Part shown: in pieces, positions 42,171 through 51,504 of the stretch | Layout of the letters: each line of letters begins with the position of its first letter | How positions within the stretch are numbered: position 1 is the stretch's first letter | NCBI GenBank assembly: GCA_003447235.1 | Contig: DLZV01000004.1 | Coordinates: forward strand, 1 to 63,463 | Direction: 5' to 3' | DNA from: Prevotella sp. | Lineage (GTDB): Bacteria; Bacteroidota; Bacteroidia; Bacteroidales; Bacteroidaceae | DNA: 63,463 nucleotides | The notes under the pieces: model-generated | The model's database searches: none | Seen by the model: only the letters and a program-made list of their open reading frames with translations | What the model was told of the DNA's origin: nothing | Translations under genes and position numbers: made by a program

Positions 42171-42959
42171 GTGAAAATAAAGGAAGTAATCGCTGCCCTT
42201 GAACGATTCGCGCCTCTGCCCTTGCAGGCTGGCTTCGACAATGCTGGCCTACAGGTTGGACTGACAGAGGCGGAGGTGTCAGGGGCTTTATTGTGTCTTG
42301 ACGTGACGGAGGCCATCGTTGACGAGGCCATCGCGCGCGGTTGTAATCTGATTGTTTCCCACCATCCCCTCATCTTCCGCAAACTGTCGTGCATATCGGA
42401 CGGTGACTATGTGCAGCGGACGGTCTTTAAGGCCATCCAGCGTGGCATCGTCATCGTGTCGATGCATACTAATATGGATAGTGCCGTGGGGGGCGTCAAC
42501 TATAAGATCGCTGAGAAGTTGGGTCTCCAGGACCTCTCTTTCATCGGGCAGCAGCAAGAGGTGGAAGGCGTCTCGGGAGGCGAGGGCGTGATTGGTCGCT
42601 TTGCGAAGCCGGTAGCTGCCGACGACCTGGTGCTCCTGCTGAAGAAAGAGTTTGGTGTGGAGTGTGTCCAGGCCAACCAGTTGTTGCGCCGCCCCATAGA
42701 GAAGGTGGCCCTTTGTGGCGGATCGGGAGCTTTTCTGCTGCCTGAGGCCGTACGGTTGGGTGCCGATGCGTTTGTCACGGGAGAGATGCACTACCACGAG
42801 TTTTTTGGGCGGGAGCAGCAGATACAGATCTGCGTGATCGGTCATTATCAGAGCGAGCAATATACATCGGAGATCTTCCGTGAGATCATCATGCGTGAGT
42901 GTGTGGGCGTGCCTTGCTACATCACGTCGGTCAACACCAACCCAATCCTTTATCTTTAA
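42171..42959 (+). CDS. NIF3-like dinuclear-metal protein
   Basis: 262 residues from GTG 42171 (the frame is open back to a TTG at 42117, which lies in the promoter). Typical Nif3/YbgI sequence: FDNAGLQVG, VSHHPLIFRKL with metal His residues, MHTNMDSA, and a late HYQSEQYT. Members hold two metal ions; some act as GTP cyclohydrolase-type hydrolases but the role is not settled. It is 40 nt upstream of a zinc-ribbon protein gene, a frequent pairing in Bacteroidetes. Confidence 0.92.
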   Translation: MKIKEVIAALERFAPLPLQAGFDNAGLQVGLTEAEVSGALLCLDVTEAIVDEAIARGCNLIVSHHPLIFRKLSCISDGDYVQRTVFKAIQRGIVIVSMHTNMDSAVGGVNYKIAEKLGLQDLSFIGQQQEVEGVSGGEGVIGRFAKPVAADDLVLLLKKEFGVECVQANQLLRRPIEKVALCGGSGAFLLPEAVRLGADAFVTGEMHYHEFFGREQQIQICVIGHYQSEQYTSEIFREIIMRECVGVPCYITSVNTNPILYL

Positions 42960-42999
42960 TAAGGTATATAGTAAGAAACAAATAAGGACAAGAATACTT

Positions 43000-43833
43000 A
43001 TGGCAAAGAAAGAAGCAAAAGAAATGTCGGTAGAGCAGAAGCTGCAGGCTCTTTATGAACTGCAGACGACGCTTACGGCTATCGACGAGAAGCGTGCGTT
43101 GCGTGGCGAGTTGCCGCTGGAGGTGCAGGACCTGGAGGACGAGATCGCTGGTCTCGACACCCGTATCGAGAAAATCGACACAGAAATCAAGGAGTTTCAG
43201 TCGGCTATCACGATGAAGAAGGGTGAGGTGCAGGAGGCACAGGCCAACCTGGAGCGTTACAACAACCAGCTCAATGAGGTGCGCAACAACCGCGAGTATG
43301 ACTCGCTGAGCAAGCAGATCGATTACGAGCGTCTGGAGGTGGAACTTTGCAACAAGAAAATCAAGGAGGCAACGGACCAGGTGGCTTACCGTACCAACGA
43401 CCTGGAGATAGCCAAGACCGAGCGCGAGGAGCGTCAGAAGGATCTTGACGAAAAAAAGAGCGAGCTGGAGGATATCCTGGCGGAGACCCGTGAGGAGGAG
43501 ACCATGCTCAAGGAGCGTGCCAAGGACTTGGAAGTCAAGATCGAGCCGCGCCTCCTCAGTTCCTTCAAGCGCATCCGCAAGAGTGCGCGCAACGGACTGG
43601 GTATCGTCTATGTGCAGCGTGACGCCTGTGGTGGCTGCTTCAATAAAATTCCGCCCCAGCGTCAGCTCGACATCAAGATGCACAAGAAGATCATCGTCTG
43701 TGAGTATTGTGGACGCATCCTGATCGATCCGGAGTTGGCTGGCGTCAAGGTGGAGAACGGAAAGGCTGAAAAGCCGAAGCGCAAGCGCAGTACCCGCCGC
43801 AAGGCTGACACCGAGGAGAAGAAGGAAGCATAA
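43000..43833 (+). CDS. Coiled-coil protein with C4 zinc ribbon (DUF164-like)
   Basis: 277 residues. A long hairpin-like coiled coil (about 20-185) is followed by a zinc ribbon with CGGC (about residues 209-212) and CEYC (about 234-237). This is the zf-RING_7/CT398-like family, thought to be an RNA- or secretion-related adaptor, function unproven. The tail is Lys/Arg-rich. ATG 43000 is preferred, since the open frame upstream overlaps the NIF3 gene. Confidence 0.9.
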   Translation: MAKKEAKEMSVEQKLQALYELQTTLTAIDEKRALRGELPLEVQDLEDEIAGLDTRIEKIDTEIKEFQSAITMKKGEVQEAQANLERYNNQLNEVRNNREYDSLSKQIDYERLEVELCNKKIKEATDQVAYRTNDLEIAKTEREERQKDLDEKKSELEDILAETREEETMLKERAKDLEVKIEPRLLSSFKRIRKSARNGLGIVYVQRDACGGCFNKIPPQRQLDIKMHKKIIVCEYCGRILIDPELAGVKVENGKAEKPKRKRSTRRKADTEEKKEA

Positions 43834-43906
43834 GGTTTCTTCGGCTTATATTCCTTATACTCCTACATAAAACTACAAGTACATAAAAACAACGAGTACG
43901 TCAAGT

Positions 43907-43949
43907 AACGAGCCCGTCGCTCTCCGAATATGGTGGTGACGGGCTTGTT
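43907..43949 (+). terminator. Terminator of the NIF3/zinc-ribbon operon
   Basis: AACGAGCCCGTCGC (43907-43920) pairs with GTGACGGGCTTGTT (43936-43949), with two weak pairs and a T-rich tail. Confidence 0.8.
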
Positions 43950-44057
43950 GTATATAGGTGGTTTGGCGTGTATTCCTGTTCAGTTTACTGTGTACTTGAC
44001 AGGATTATTATCCAGTGGAGTAGGAGGGGAAAGACTTAAGGCGAGTGTTGATACAAA

Positions 44058-44088
44058 AATCCCCAGTACGATGACCGCACTGGGGATT
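44058..44088 (-). terminator. Terminator of the OmpA-family gene
   Basis: AATCCCCAGT (44058-44067) pairs perfectly with ACTGGGGATT (44079-44088), followed by TTTTTG on the minus strand. The rest of the gap 43950-44057 holds nothing recognised. Confidence 0.9.
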
Positions 44089-44149
44089 CGATGTGATATT
44101 ACTTGAAGGGAATGGTCCCTTGGTGTAATCTTCTGTCTATTGTCTATGA

Positions 44150-45229
44150 TTACTTGACGTAAACGATAGCCAGACGGTTAGAGGTAGTGCCCTGAACGCC
44201 CTTACCAGTAGCCTCGTCGACGATCACGCCACGACCCTTGAGGTACTTAGCGACCACGTCGGCACGAGCCTGAGACAGACGGTCGTTGATCTCCTTAGAA
44301 CCCTCAGGAGAAGCAGTACCGACAACCTGAACGTGTGAACCTTCCTTGACAGCGTCGAGAGCCTTCTTGGCGTCGTTGGTGAGAGCAGACTTGCCCTGAG
44401 CGAAGGTGACGAAGATGAGGTCAGAAACGCTGACAGTCTTAGCTGCGGGAGCAGGAACCTCTACGCGCTTCTCAACAACCTTCTCGATCACCTCCGGCTT
44501 GCGGTTGCGGAGCTCGTTGATCTGAGCGTTGAGAGCGTCGATCTCGGCCTGGTCGCGCGGAGTAACGATCACGAAGTTGTGCGTGCCGTTGCTGTTGCCG
44601 AACTTGTAGTTGATACCGAGGTTGAGCTGGAAGGCGCTACGGTTGAGGTTGTACTCGGTGTCATCATCGAAGCCGGTGGCGTGCGTGCCAGCGACAGCGT
44701 AGTTGATAGACGGCTCAAGGTAGAGCTGCCAAGCCTTGTTGGAACCGAAGTTGTAGGTGAAGTCGAGACCCAACTTAGAGGTGAGCTGGTCGTTCTTCTC
44801 GAGGAAAGACTCACCAGGACCGTAGGCGTGACCCCAGCCGAGGCCAGCTACTGCGATCACCTCGAAGGGACGCGGCTCGCCCTTGTAGCCAGCAACCCAG
44901 TTGCTGACGTTGATGGTACCGAGCAGGCTCACGTTGCTATAGGTGACAACCGTGTGCGGCTTGCGGACAGGCTCGGGGACCCATGCCTTTGAGTTGAAGT
45001 ATGCTGTTCCCTCAGCAGCCAAACCGAAGACCGGAGTGAACCAACGGCCGATGCGGAGGCTGGCGTTGGGGTTCAGACCGCTAAGCCACTTGTGGCCAGT
45101 TGTCTTGGTTGAAAGACCACCATTGATACCGACGTAGAAGTTGTCGAAAGTCTTGCTTTCCTGCACAGTCTGTGCTGATGCCGAAACTGCGAAAAGCGCA
45201 GAGGCCATCATCAAAACGAACTTTTTCAT
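44150..45229 (-). CDS. OmpA-family outer membrane protein
   Basis: 359 residues: signal peptide (cleavage after SASA, residue 19), an eight-strand-like beta barrel (about 25-215) with alternating aromatic strands, a short linker with DQAEIDALNAQINELRN, and an OmpA C-terminal domain that binds peptidoglycan (SDLIFVTFAQGKSAL, VVGTASPEGSKEIND, LSQARADVV). Probably one of the abundant porin-like proteins that tether the outer membrane. Codon choice is strongly biased, as in highly expressed genes. Confidence 0.95.
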   Translation of the reverse strand: MKKFVLMMASALFAVSASAQTVQESKTFDNFYVGINGGLSTKTTGHKWLSGLNPNASLRIGRWFTPVFGLAAEGTAYFNSKAWVPEPVRKPHTVVTYSNVSLLGTINVSNWVAGYKGEPRPFEVIAVAGLGWGHAYGPGESFLEKNDQLTSKLGLDFTYNFGSNKAWQLYLEPSINYAVAGTHATGFDDDTEYNLNRSAFQLNLGINYKFGNSNGTHNFVIVTPRDQAEIDALNAQINELRNRKPEVIEKVVEKRVEVPAPAAKTVSVSDLIFVTFAQGKSALTNDAKKALDAVKEGSHVQVVGTASPEGSKEINDRLSQARADVVAKYLKGRGVIVDEATGKGVQGTTSNRLAIVYVK

Positions 45230-45288
45230 GTCTCTCTAAATTTAAAATTTTATGTTATGAAAGTTTATTCTCTCAATCATTTCGGGTG

Positions 45289-45320
45289 CAAAGTAAAGAA
45301 AAAAAACCGATATGAACAAA
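45289..45320 (-). promoter_or_regulatory. Promoter of the OmpA-family gene
   Basis: Minus-strand TTTG (45320-45317), 20-nt spacer and TTACTTTG (45296-45289). The leader is about 55 nt, AT-rich. Confidence 0.7.
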
Positions 45321-45652
45321 TATTTAGGGGGTAAAAAGACGTTTGGTAATCATAAATAGGGAAAAACCTATGAGAATAGGGGAATTACCGAACACTTTCT
45401 CCCTTTCCGTACGAGGCAACTTTACATATTGTCTCAATATCACCCAGAAGCTCCTTTTATGGGACAAGGGCGAGAAAACATCTTTATAAATCAAGGGTAA
45501 TGAATATAGATCAAGGGAGAGGAAGCGCCAAGATGGATGCGGCGTTTCTTCTCCCTTGTGTCTATATCAGGTAGGGCTCTACGGGACAGGGCAAAGGATG
45601 AAACCTTGGAATGCCAAACCTTGAGAGCCTTCCCTGTCTATCTTGTCTTGAA
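45321..45652. other. Intergenic region with one long inverted repeat
   Basis: No gene is seen. ATATAGATCAAGGGAGA-GGAAGCGCC (45504-45529) is nearly complementary to 45541-45567 (GGCGTTTCTTCTCCCTTG and TCTATAT). It lies where a terminator of the oxidoreductase operon is expected, although it lacks a T run. Confidence 0.55.
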
Positions 45653-46201
45653 TTAGATCTCCTTCTTCTCGATGATCTTCATACCCTCGCTCACGGCCTC
45701 CATGTTGAGAGGAATGAGCTTGTGGTGGCGCTCCGGGAGCGACTTGAAGAGAGCCTTGTTCAAGCCCTCGGTGCTCACAACGGGGCAAACTTTGAGCAGA
45801 CCGCCCAAAACGATCATGTTGAACACCTTGGAGTTCTTCATCTCGGCAGCCTTGTCCGTAGCATCAATCTGATAGACCGTGATGTCCTTGCGGGTCGGCG
45901 GGTTGATGATACCGTTGCCATCGTAGATGAGGATACCGCCCGGCTTCACCTTTGACTCGAACTTGTCGAGGGAAGGCTGGTTGAGGACGATAGCCACATC
46001 GTACTTGCTGAGAATCGGTGAGGAAATGCGCTCGTCGCTGACGATAACGGTCACACTGGCCGTACCACCACGCTGCTCAGGACCGTAGGCCGGCATCCAC
46101 GTCACCTCTTTATTTTCCATCAGTCCGGAGTAAGCCAGAATCTTTCCCATTGAGAGGCAACCCTGTCCTCCGAAACCGCTGATAATGATTTCTGTTTTCA
46201 T
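45653..46201 (-). CDS. 2-oxoacid:ferredoxin oxidoreductase, gamma subunit
   Basis: 182 residues of the pyruvate/2-ketoisovalerate oxidoreductase gamma type: IISGFGGQGCLSMGKILA at the N terminus, MPAYGPEQRGGTASVTVI, and NMIVLGGLL. It completes a complex that splits a 2-oxoacid with coenzyme A, passing electrons to ferredoxin. The substrate (2-oxoglutarate, branched-chain 2-oxoacids or pyruvate) cannot be decided from sequence by eye. Last gene of the operon, 36 nt after the beta subunit. Confidence 0.92.
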   Translation of the reverse strand: MKTEIIISGFGGQGCLSMGKILAYSGLMENKEVTWMPAYGPEQRGGTASVTVIVSDERISSPILSKYDVAIVLNQPSLDKFESKVKPGGILIYDGNGIINPPTRKDITVYQIDATDKAAEMKNSKVFNMIVLGGLLKVCPVVSTEGLNKALFKSLPERHHKLIPLNMEAVSEGMKIIEKKEI

Positions 46202-46237
46202 AATTGCTGTTTCTTGTGTTAAGAGAAGGAATGATGA

Positions 46238-47020
46238 TTAGAGCTCGGGAATCTCCTGGTCGAGGGTGTCCTTCATGTCACCCTTGATGTACTCCTTGAA
46301 CATATTCTCGCGCATCCACTCGTTGGCCTTGACCGGTGAGAGCTTCCAGCCCGTGTTGCACGTTGCCACGATTTCGATGAGGCAGCTTCCCTTGCCAGCC
46401 ATGTTGGCCTCGAAGGCTTTACGGATGGCCTTCTTGGCCTGGCGGATAGAGGCTACGGTGTCAACGCTCTGGCGTGTGACGTAGCGGGTACCCTTGAGGT
46501 GGCTTGCCAGCTCCGTGATGTTGAGGTTCCAGCCGTGGATCTTCGGATCGCGGCCGTAGGGGCACGTGACGGTCTTCTGGCCGATCAGCGTGGTGGGAGC
46601 CATCTGACCACCAGTCATACCGTAGATGGCGTTGTTGATGAAGATCATCGTGATGTGCTCGCCACGGTTGAGAGCGTGGAGCGTCTCAGCACTACCGATA
46701 CAAGCCATATCGCCGTCGCCCTGGTAGGTGAACACCAGGCGGTCGGGCCATACGCGCTTGATAGCCGTAGCCACAGCGGGAGCGCGTCCGTGGGCTGCCT
46801 CAGACCAGTCGATGTCGAGGTAGCGGTATGCGAACACGGAGCAACCTACCGGGCATACACCGACGGTCTTGTCCTCCATGCCCATCTCCTCGATGACCTC
46901 GGCCACGAGCTTATGGACTACACCGTGAGAACATCCCGGACAGTAGTGCATCGGGACGTTGTTCATCAGTTTTGGTTTCTTATATACCAGATTCTCTGGT
47001 GCAATAATGTCGTTTGCCAT
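46238..47020 (-). CDS. 2-oxoacid:ferredoxin oxidoreductase, TPP-binding beta subunit
   Basis: 260 residues. Thiamine diphosphate site: GDGDMACIGSAE followed by INNAIYGMTGGQMAPTT (the GDG...NN motif). HYCPGCSHG near the N terminus is typical. Its partner alpha subunit is 56 nt upstream. Cytoplasmic, oxygen-sensitive enzyme of anaerobic carbon metabolism. Confidence 0.93.
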   Translation of the reverse strand: MANDIIAPENLVYKKPKLMNNVPMHYCPGCSHGVVHKLVAEVIEEMGMEDKTVGVCPVGCSVFAYRYLDIDWSEAAHGRAPAVATAIKRVWPDRLVFTYQGDGDMACIGSAETLHALNRGEHITMIFINNAIYGMTGGQMAPTTLIGQKTVTCPYGRDPKIHGWNLNITELASHLKGTRYVTRQSVDTVASIRQAKKAIRKAFEANMAGKGSCLIEIVATCNTGWKLSPVKANEWMRENMFKEYIKGDMKDTLDQEIPEL

Positions 47021-47076
47021 TTGATTCTTCTTTTTAAGGGAAAGCCGGTTGATAGCCGGTTATCCATTTGATTCGA

Positions 47077-48162
47077 CTATTTTACCAACTTCGTTTTCAG
47101 TGCGTCAACAATCTCCTCGGGTGAAGGAACGATACCACCCAGGCGGCCGAAGTGCTCCACGGGGATGGCACCATTGACTGCCAAGCGGACATCCTCGACC
47201 ATCTGGCCGGCGTTGAACTCGCTCACGAGGATACCCTTCTTGTTCTTGGCAAGCTCCTCGATCTGCTTGGTTGGGAACGGCCACAAGGTGATCGGACGGA
47301 AGAGACCTACCTTCAGGCCTTCCTCGCGGGCCAACTCCATGGCCTTCTCGCCGATACGGGCGGCAGAACCGAAGCTGACGATGATGTAGTCGGCGTCCTC
47401 ACACTGCTGAGTCTCGTAGCGAACCTCATTGTTGCGGATCTCCTCATACTTGGCCTGGAGGGCGAGGTTGCGCTCCTCCATCACCTCGGGCTTCAGCTCC
47501 AAGGAAGTCATGATGTTCGGATCGCGATCCGGCGTGCGGCCGAAGGTGGCCCACGGGTAGCGCTTCTTCACCTCCTCGTCAGAGAGGCGGGGCTTCGCGT
47601 CGGGGAGAACGACCTTCTCCATCATCTGACCGATGACACCATCGGAGAGAATCATGGCCGGGCAGCGATACTTGAACGCCAGCTCGAAGGAAAGGTCTAC
47701 GAAGTCTGCCATCTCCTGGACAGAGTTCGGGGCAAGCACGATGACATAGTAGTCGCCGTTGCCACCACCACGAGTGGACTGGAAATAGTCGGACTGTGAA
47801 GGCTGGATCGTACCCAGACCAGGACCGCCACGCTGCACGTTGACGATGACACCAGGAATCTCGGCACCAGCCATGTAGGAAATACCCTCCTGCATCAGGG
47901 ACACACCCGGTGAGGAGGAGGTCGTGACGCAACGCTTACCAGCACCAGCGCCACCATAGACCATATTGATAGAGGCCACCTCGCTCTCAGCCTGGACTAC
48001 TACCATGCCGGTGGTCTCCCAAGGCTTCAGGGCGGAGAGGGTCTCGATAATCTCTGTCTGCGGGGTAATAGGGTATCCGAAGAAGGCGTCGGCACCGCAG
48101 CGAATCAGCGCGTGTGCGATAGCCTCATTACCCTTCATCAATTTTACTTCTTTCTCAGCCAT
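47077..48162 (-). CDS. vorB: 2-oxoacid:ferredoxin oxidoreductase, alpha subunit (VorB-type)
   Basis: 361 residues: MKGNEAIAHALIRCGADAFFGYPITPQTEI at the N terminus (pyrimidine-binding half of the TPP site), TTSSSPGVSLMQEGI, and RCPAMILSDGVIGQ. Bacterial databases often call this order VorB; the exact 2-oxoacid used is not certain. It follows the ferredoxin gene by 3 nt. Confidence 0.92.
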   Translation of the reverse strand: MAEKEVKLMKGNEAIAHALIRCGADAFFGYPITPQTEIIETLSALKPWETTGMVVVQAESEVASINMVYGGAGAGKRCVTTSSSPGVSLMQEGISYMAGAEIPGVIVNVQRGGPGLGTIQPSQSDYFQSTRGGGNGDYYVIVLAPNSVQEMADFVDLSFELAFKYRCPAMILSDGVIGQMMEKVVLPDAKPRLSDEEVKKRYPWATFGRTPDRDPNIMTSLELKPEVMEERNLALQAKYEEIRNNEVRYETQQCEDADYIIVSFGSAARIGEKAMELAREEGLKVGLFRPITLWPFPTKQIEELAKNKKGILVSEFNAGQMVEDVRLAVNGAIPVEHFGRLGGIVPSPEEIVDALKTKLVK

Positions 48163-48165
48163 ACC

Positions 48166-48399
48166 TTATTCCTCCACTTTTTTCTTATAAACAGTAATAC
48201 ATCCGTCCGGGCAAACAATGGCGCATGAAGCGCAGCCAATACATTTGTCGGCGAAAACAGGCTCCGCGTACGGATAGCCGTGAACGTTGACTTTCTTCTG
48301 TGCCAGTTGGATCACATCCTTCGGGCATGCAACGATGCACAGTTGGCATCCCTTGCAACGCTCGGTGTCGACCACAATCGCACCTTTAATCTTGCTCAT
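48166..48399 (-). CDS. 2[4Fe-4S] ferredoxin subunit of the oxidoreductase
   Basis: 77 residues with two cluster motifs, CKGCQLCIVACPK and CIGCASCAIVCPDG. It supplies the electron path of the oxidoreductase complex. First of the four oxidoreductase genes. Confidence 0.94.
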   Translation of the reverse strand: MSKIKGAIVVDTERCKGCQLCIVACPKDVIQLAQKKVNVHGYPYAEPVFADKCIGCASCAIVCPDGCITVYKKKVEE

Positions 48400-48462
48400 A
48401 TTGATTTGAATTTTTTAGTTAAGTCGTTGGGACAGAGCTGCGTCCGCCCCGAGCGGCCTTGA

Positions 48463-48651
48463 TTAGGGATTATATGCGTCTTTATGATAGAAGTTCAGAA
48501 TGTCGTCGATCATCTTCTTGGCTTCCACGGCTGGCGACTCGGCGTCGAGCTCGATGGCTTCCAAGTAGCAGTCGATGGCGTGTTTCCAGTCGCCCTGCTT
48601 GCGATATTCGTTACCTTTCTGATACCATTCCTCGGCAGTCATGGGCTCCAT
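48463..48651 (-). CDS. Small single-TPR protein (62 aa)
   Basis: EWYQKGNEYRKQGDWKHAIDCYLEAIELD is one clear TPR motif, followed by a helix and NFYHKDAYNP. Its ATG shares one base with the folD stop (TAATG at 48653-48649), so it is translated by coupling. It may be an assembly partner of the oxidoreductase subunits encoded next (inference). Confidence 0.85.
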   Translation of the reverse strand: MEPMTAEEWYQKGNEYRKQGDWKHAIDCYLEAIELDAESPAVEAKKMIDDILNFYHKDAYNP

Positions 48652-49529
48652 TACTTATAGTACTCCTTCTTGCCTGCTGCCAAGGTGTTCTTCATCAGCG
48701 AGCAGATGGTCATGGGACCAACGCCGCCCGGTACGGGCGTGATGTAGGAACACTTCGGTGCTACCTCGTCAAACTTCACGTCGCCGCAGAGGCGGAAACC
48801 GCTCTTGCGGGTCGCATCGGGCACGCGCGTCGTGCCGACATCGATGACGACAGCGCCTTCTTTCACCATGTCGGCCGTGACAAACTCGGGACGGCCAATG
48901 GCGGCGATGACGATGTCGGCCTCACGGCACTCCTCTTTCAGCGTGGCTGAGCGGGAGTGGCAAACCGTGACCGTGGCGTCGCCATAGCACTTCTGCATCA
49001 TCAGCGAGGCCATCGGCTTGCCGACGATGTTGCTGCGTCCGAGAATGACACACTTCTTGCCAGAAGTCTTGATATTGTAACGGTCCAGAAGGGTCATGAT
49101 GCCCAGCGGAGTGGCGGAGATGAAGCAAGGCAGACCGATGTCCATGCGACCGACATTGATGGGGTGGAAACCGTCCACGTCCTTGCGGTAGTCGATAGCC
49201 ATGATGACCTTTTGCTCGTCGATATGCTTCGGCAGCGGCAGCTGAACGATGAAGCCATCAACATCCTCTTCTTTGTTGAGGCGGTCAACACAAGCCAGCA
49301 GCTCTTCCTCTGTCACGTCATCCTCATAGCGGATGAGCGTCGAGGTAAAACCGCACTGCTCGCAGGAGATAACCTTGTTTTTCACGTACGTCTCAGAGCC
49401 GCCGTCGTGTCCTACGAGGACAGCGGCCAGATGAGGACGTTTGCCACCAGCGGCGACAATCTTGCTCACTTCGTCGGCAATTTCGGCCTTGATGGCCGTT
49501 GCAGTAGCTTTACCGTCAATCAGTTCCAT
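48651..49529 (-). CDS. folD: Bifunctional methylenetetrahydrofolate dehydrogenase/cyclohydrolase FolD
   Basis: 292 residues. Interconverts methylene- and formyl-tetrahydrofolate. Signatures: GHDGGSETYVKNK (with the catalytic Lys), VDGFIVQLPLPKHID, the NADP site ILGRSNIVGKPMA, and VIDVGTTRV, PVPGGVGPMTI. First gene of the run with the TPR protein and the oxidoreductase. Confidence 0.97.
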   Translation of the reverse strand: MELIDGKATATAIKAEIADEVSKIVAAGGKRPHLAAVLVGHDGGSETYVKNKVISCEQCGFTSTLIRYEDDVTEEELLACVDRLNKEEDVDGFIVQLPLPKHIDEQKVIMAIDYRKDVDGFHPINVGRMDIGLPCFISATPLGIMTLLDRYNIKTSGKKCVILGRSNIVGKPMASLMMQKCYGDATVTVCHSRSATLKEECREADIVIAAIGRPEFVTADMVKEGAVVIDVGTTRVPDATRKSGFRLCGDVKFDEVAPKCSYITPVPGGVGPMTICSLMKNTLAAGKKEYYK

Positions 49530-49792
49530 ATGGATAGGTGTTGTTATGGGAACACGGTGGATCGTCCAGCCCTTCCTAAAGTGTGGGCTACGGATGGTCT
49601 CGCGTCCCCGCGTTTATAATCTATTTCTTTCGTTCTGTCCCACCCGTGAGGGGCGGGGCAGGGGAATTTTCTGTTTGGTTTTTAGTTGAATGGTTGGCGC
49701 GCCATCACAGTATGTCCGCAATACGATGCTACCGTATGTACGTTTATACTATATATAATGAACGCGCGCGAACCATATTTAATACATGAGGA

Positions 49793-51145
49793 CTAATTCA
49801 TGGGGGGCATACCTGAGCCCTTCATGTTTTTCATTCGTCCCATCATGCCCTTCATGTTGGCACCCGTGACCATCTTCATCATCTTGCGGGTCTGGTCAAA
49901 CTGCTTGATGAGCTTGTTCACCTCCTGGATGCTCGTGCCCGATCCCGACGCGATACGGCGGCGGCGTGAGGTGTTGAGCACCTCGGGATGTGTGCGCTCC
50001 TGCGGAGTCATGCTCTGGATGATGGCTTCGATGCCCTTGAAGGCGTTGTCGTCGATATCGACGTCGCGGATGGCTTTGCCCACACCAGGGATCATGCTGG
50101 CCAACTCCTTGATGTTGCCCATCTTCTTGATCTGCTGGATCTGATTGTAGAAGTCGTTGAAGTCGAACTGGTTCTTGCGAATCTTCTTTTCCAGTCGCTT
50201 GGCTTCTTCCTCATCAAATTGCTCCTGGGCGCGCTCCACCAGCGAGACCACGTCGCCCATGCCGAGGATACGGTCGGCCATACGGGCGGGGTGGAACAGG
50301 TCGATGGCTTCCATCTTCTCGCCCGTACCAATAAACTTGATGGGCTTGGTCACCACCGTGCGGATACTCAGCGCAGCACCGCCGCGGGTATCGCCGTCGA
50401 GCTTGGTCAGCACCACACCGTCGAAGTCCAGACGGTCGTTGAAGGTCTTGGCCGTGTTGACGGCATCCTGTCCCGTCATGGAGTCGACGACAAACAAGGT
50501 CTCGTCGGGACGGACATGATTCTTCAGACTTTCTATCTCGGCCATCATCTGCTCGTCCACTGCCAAGCGTCCGGCGGTATCGATGATCACCGTGTCGTAG
50601 CCTTTCGCCTTGGCCTCCTGAAGGGCGTGGTCTGCTATCTCGTTGACGTTCTTGTTGTCGTCCTCAGCATAGACGGGCACGTCTATCTGGCTTCCCACCA
50701 CGCGCAACTGCTCGATGGCGGCAGGACGATACACGTCGCAACCCACCAGCAGGGGCTTGCGGTGGTCTTTCTGCTTGAGCATGTTGGCGAGCTTGCCGCT
50801 GAACGTGGTCTTACCCGAACCTTGCAGACCGCTCATCAGGATGATGGCGGGCTTGTTGGTCAGTTTGATGCCGACAGTCTCGCCACCCATGAGCTCAGCC
50901 AGCTCGTCGTGGACAATCTTCACCATGAGCTGGCCCGGCTTGACGGCGGTCAGCACGTTCATGCCCAATGCTTTGCGCTTCACGTCGTCCGTGAAACTCT
51001 TGGCCACTTTGTAGTTGACATCCGCATCGAGCAGCGCGCGGCGCACGTCCTTCAGCGTCTCGGCGACATTGATCTCGGTGATTTTTCCCTCACCTTTCAG
51101 TATCTTAAATGACCGTTCAAGTCGGTCGCTTAGATTCTCAAACAT
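49793..51145 (-). CDS. ffh: Signal recognition particle protein Ffh
   Basis: 450 residues. N and G domains with P-loop GLQGSGKTTF (about 107-116), DTAGRLAVDE (G3) and TKLDGDTRGG (G4). The Met-rich M domain at the C terminus (MMKMVTGANMKGMMGRMKN) binds SRP RNA and signal sequences. Monocistronic. The 260-nt gap on its 3' side (49530-49792) contains no gene I can support. Confidence 0.97.
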   Translation of the reverse strand: MFENLSDRLERSFKILKGEGKITEINVAETLKDVRRALLDADVNYKVAKSFTDDVKRKALGMNVLTAVKPGQLMVKIVHDELAELMGGETVGIKLTNKPAIILMSGLQGSGKTTFSGKLANMLKQKDHRKPLLVGCDVYRPAAIEQLRVVGSQIDVPVYAEDDNKNVNEIADHALQEAKAKGYDTVIIDTAGRLAVDEQMMAEIESLKNHVRPDETLFVVDSMTGQDAVNTAKTFNDRLDFDGVVLTKLDGDTRGGAALSIRTVVTKPIKFIGTGEKMEAIDLFHPARMADRILGMGDVVSLVERAQEQFDEEEAKRLEKKIRKNQFDFNDFYNQIQQIKKMGNIKELASMIPGVGKAIRDVDIDDNAFKGIEAIIQSMTPQERTHPEVLNTSRRRRIASGSGTSIQEVNKLIKQFDQTRKMMKMVTGANMKGMMGRMKNMKGSGMPPMN

Positions 51146-51194
51146 TCTTCAGCTGTTTGGTATGGTTGTTTTCTATACTGTATTATTTGTTTCG

Positions 51195-51225
51195 CAAAGG
51201 TAATGAAAAAATCTCATACCACAAA
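51195..51225 (-). promoter_or_regulatory. Promoter of ffh
   Basis: Minus-strand TTTG (51225-51222), 19-nt spacer and TACCTTTG (51202-51195), a perfect consensus match. ATG is 49 nt downstream of the -7 element. Confidence 0.85.
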
Positions 51226-51504
51226 CAAGCGATACCCATTTTTTGGTATTTTCAAGCGTTTTTTTATTTCCTTTCCATCCATTGGCCTCCCAGATTGCAT
51301 GAGAAATCTGGTTTTTGGCAGGGTGAAAAGAGTCCTTATGCTTAAAAAAGCAAAATATAACCAGCGGTTTTTGGTGTATTCATTATTTCTACTTACATTC
51401 GCACGCCAAAAAGATAACTTGCCGTCTTGAGGAGTCCGTATTGTCCGGTAGAGGTGGCAAATCGCGTCTTATTGGTCTCAAAAAACAGATAAGGAAATAG
51501 AAAA
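51226..51504. other. Intergenic region upstream of the GYF-domain gene
   Basis: About 280 nt, AT-rich. CCAGATT (51291-51297) pairs with AATCTGG (51306-51312), followed by TTTTT, like a plus-strand terminator. No Bacteroidetes-type -7 element was found for the following gene, and short frames here look non-coding. Confidence 0.4.

Noticed and set aside
51203..51430. Frame of 75 codons downstream of the ffh promoter
   Set aside because: Composition is not coding-like, it has no promoter on that strand and overlaps a hairpin with a T run.
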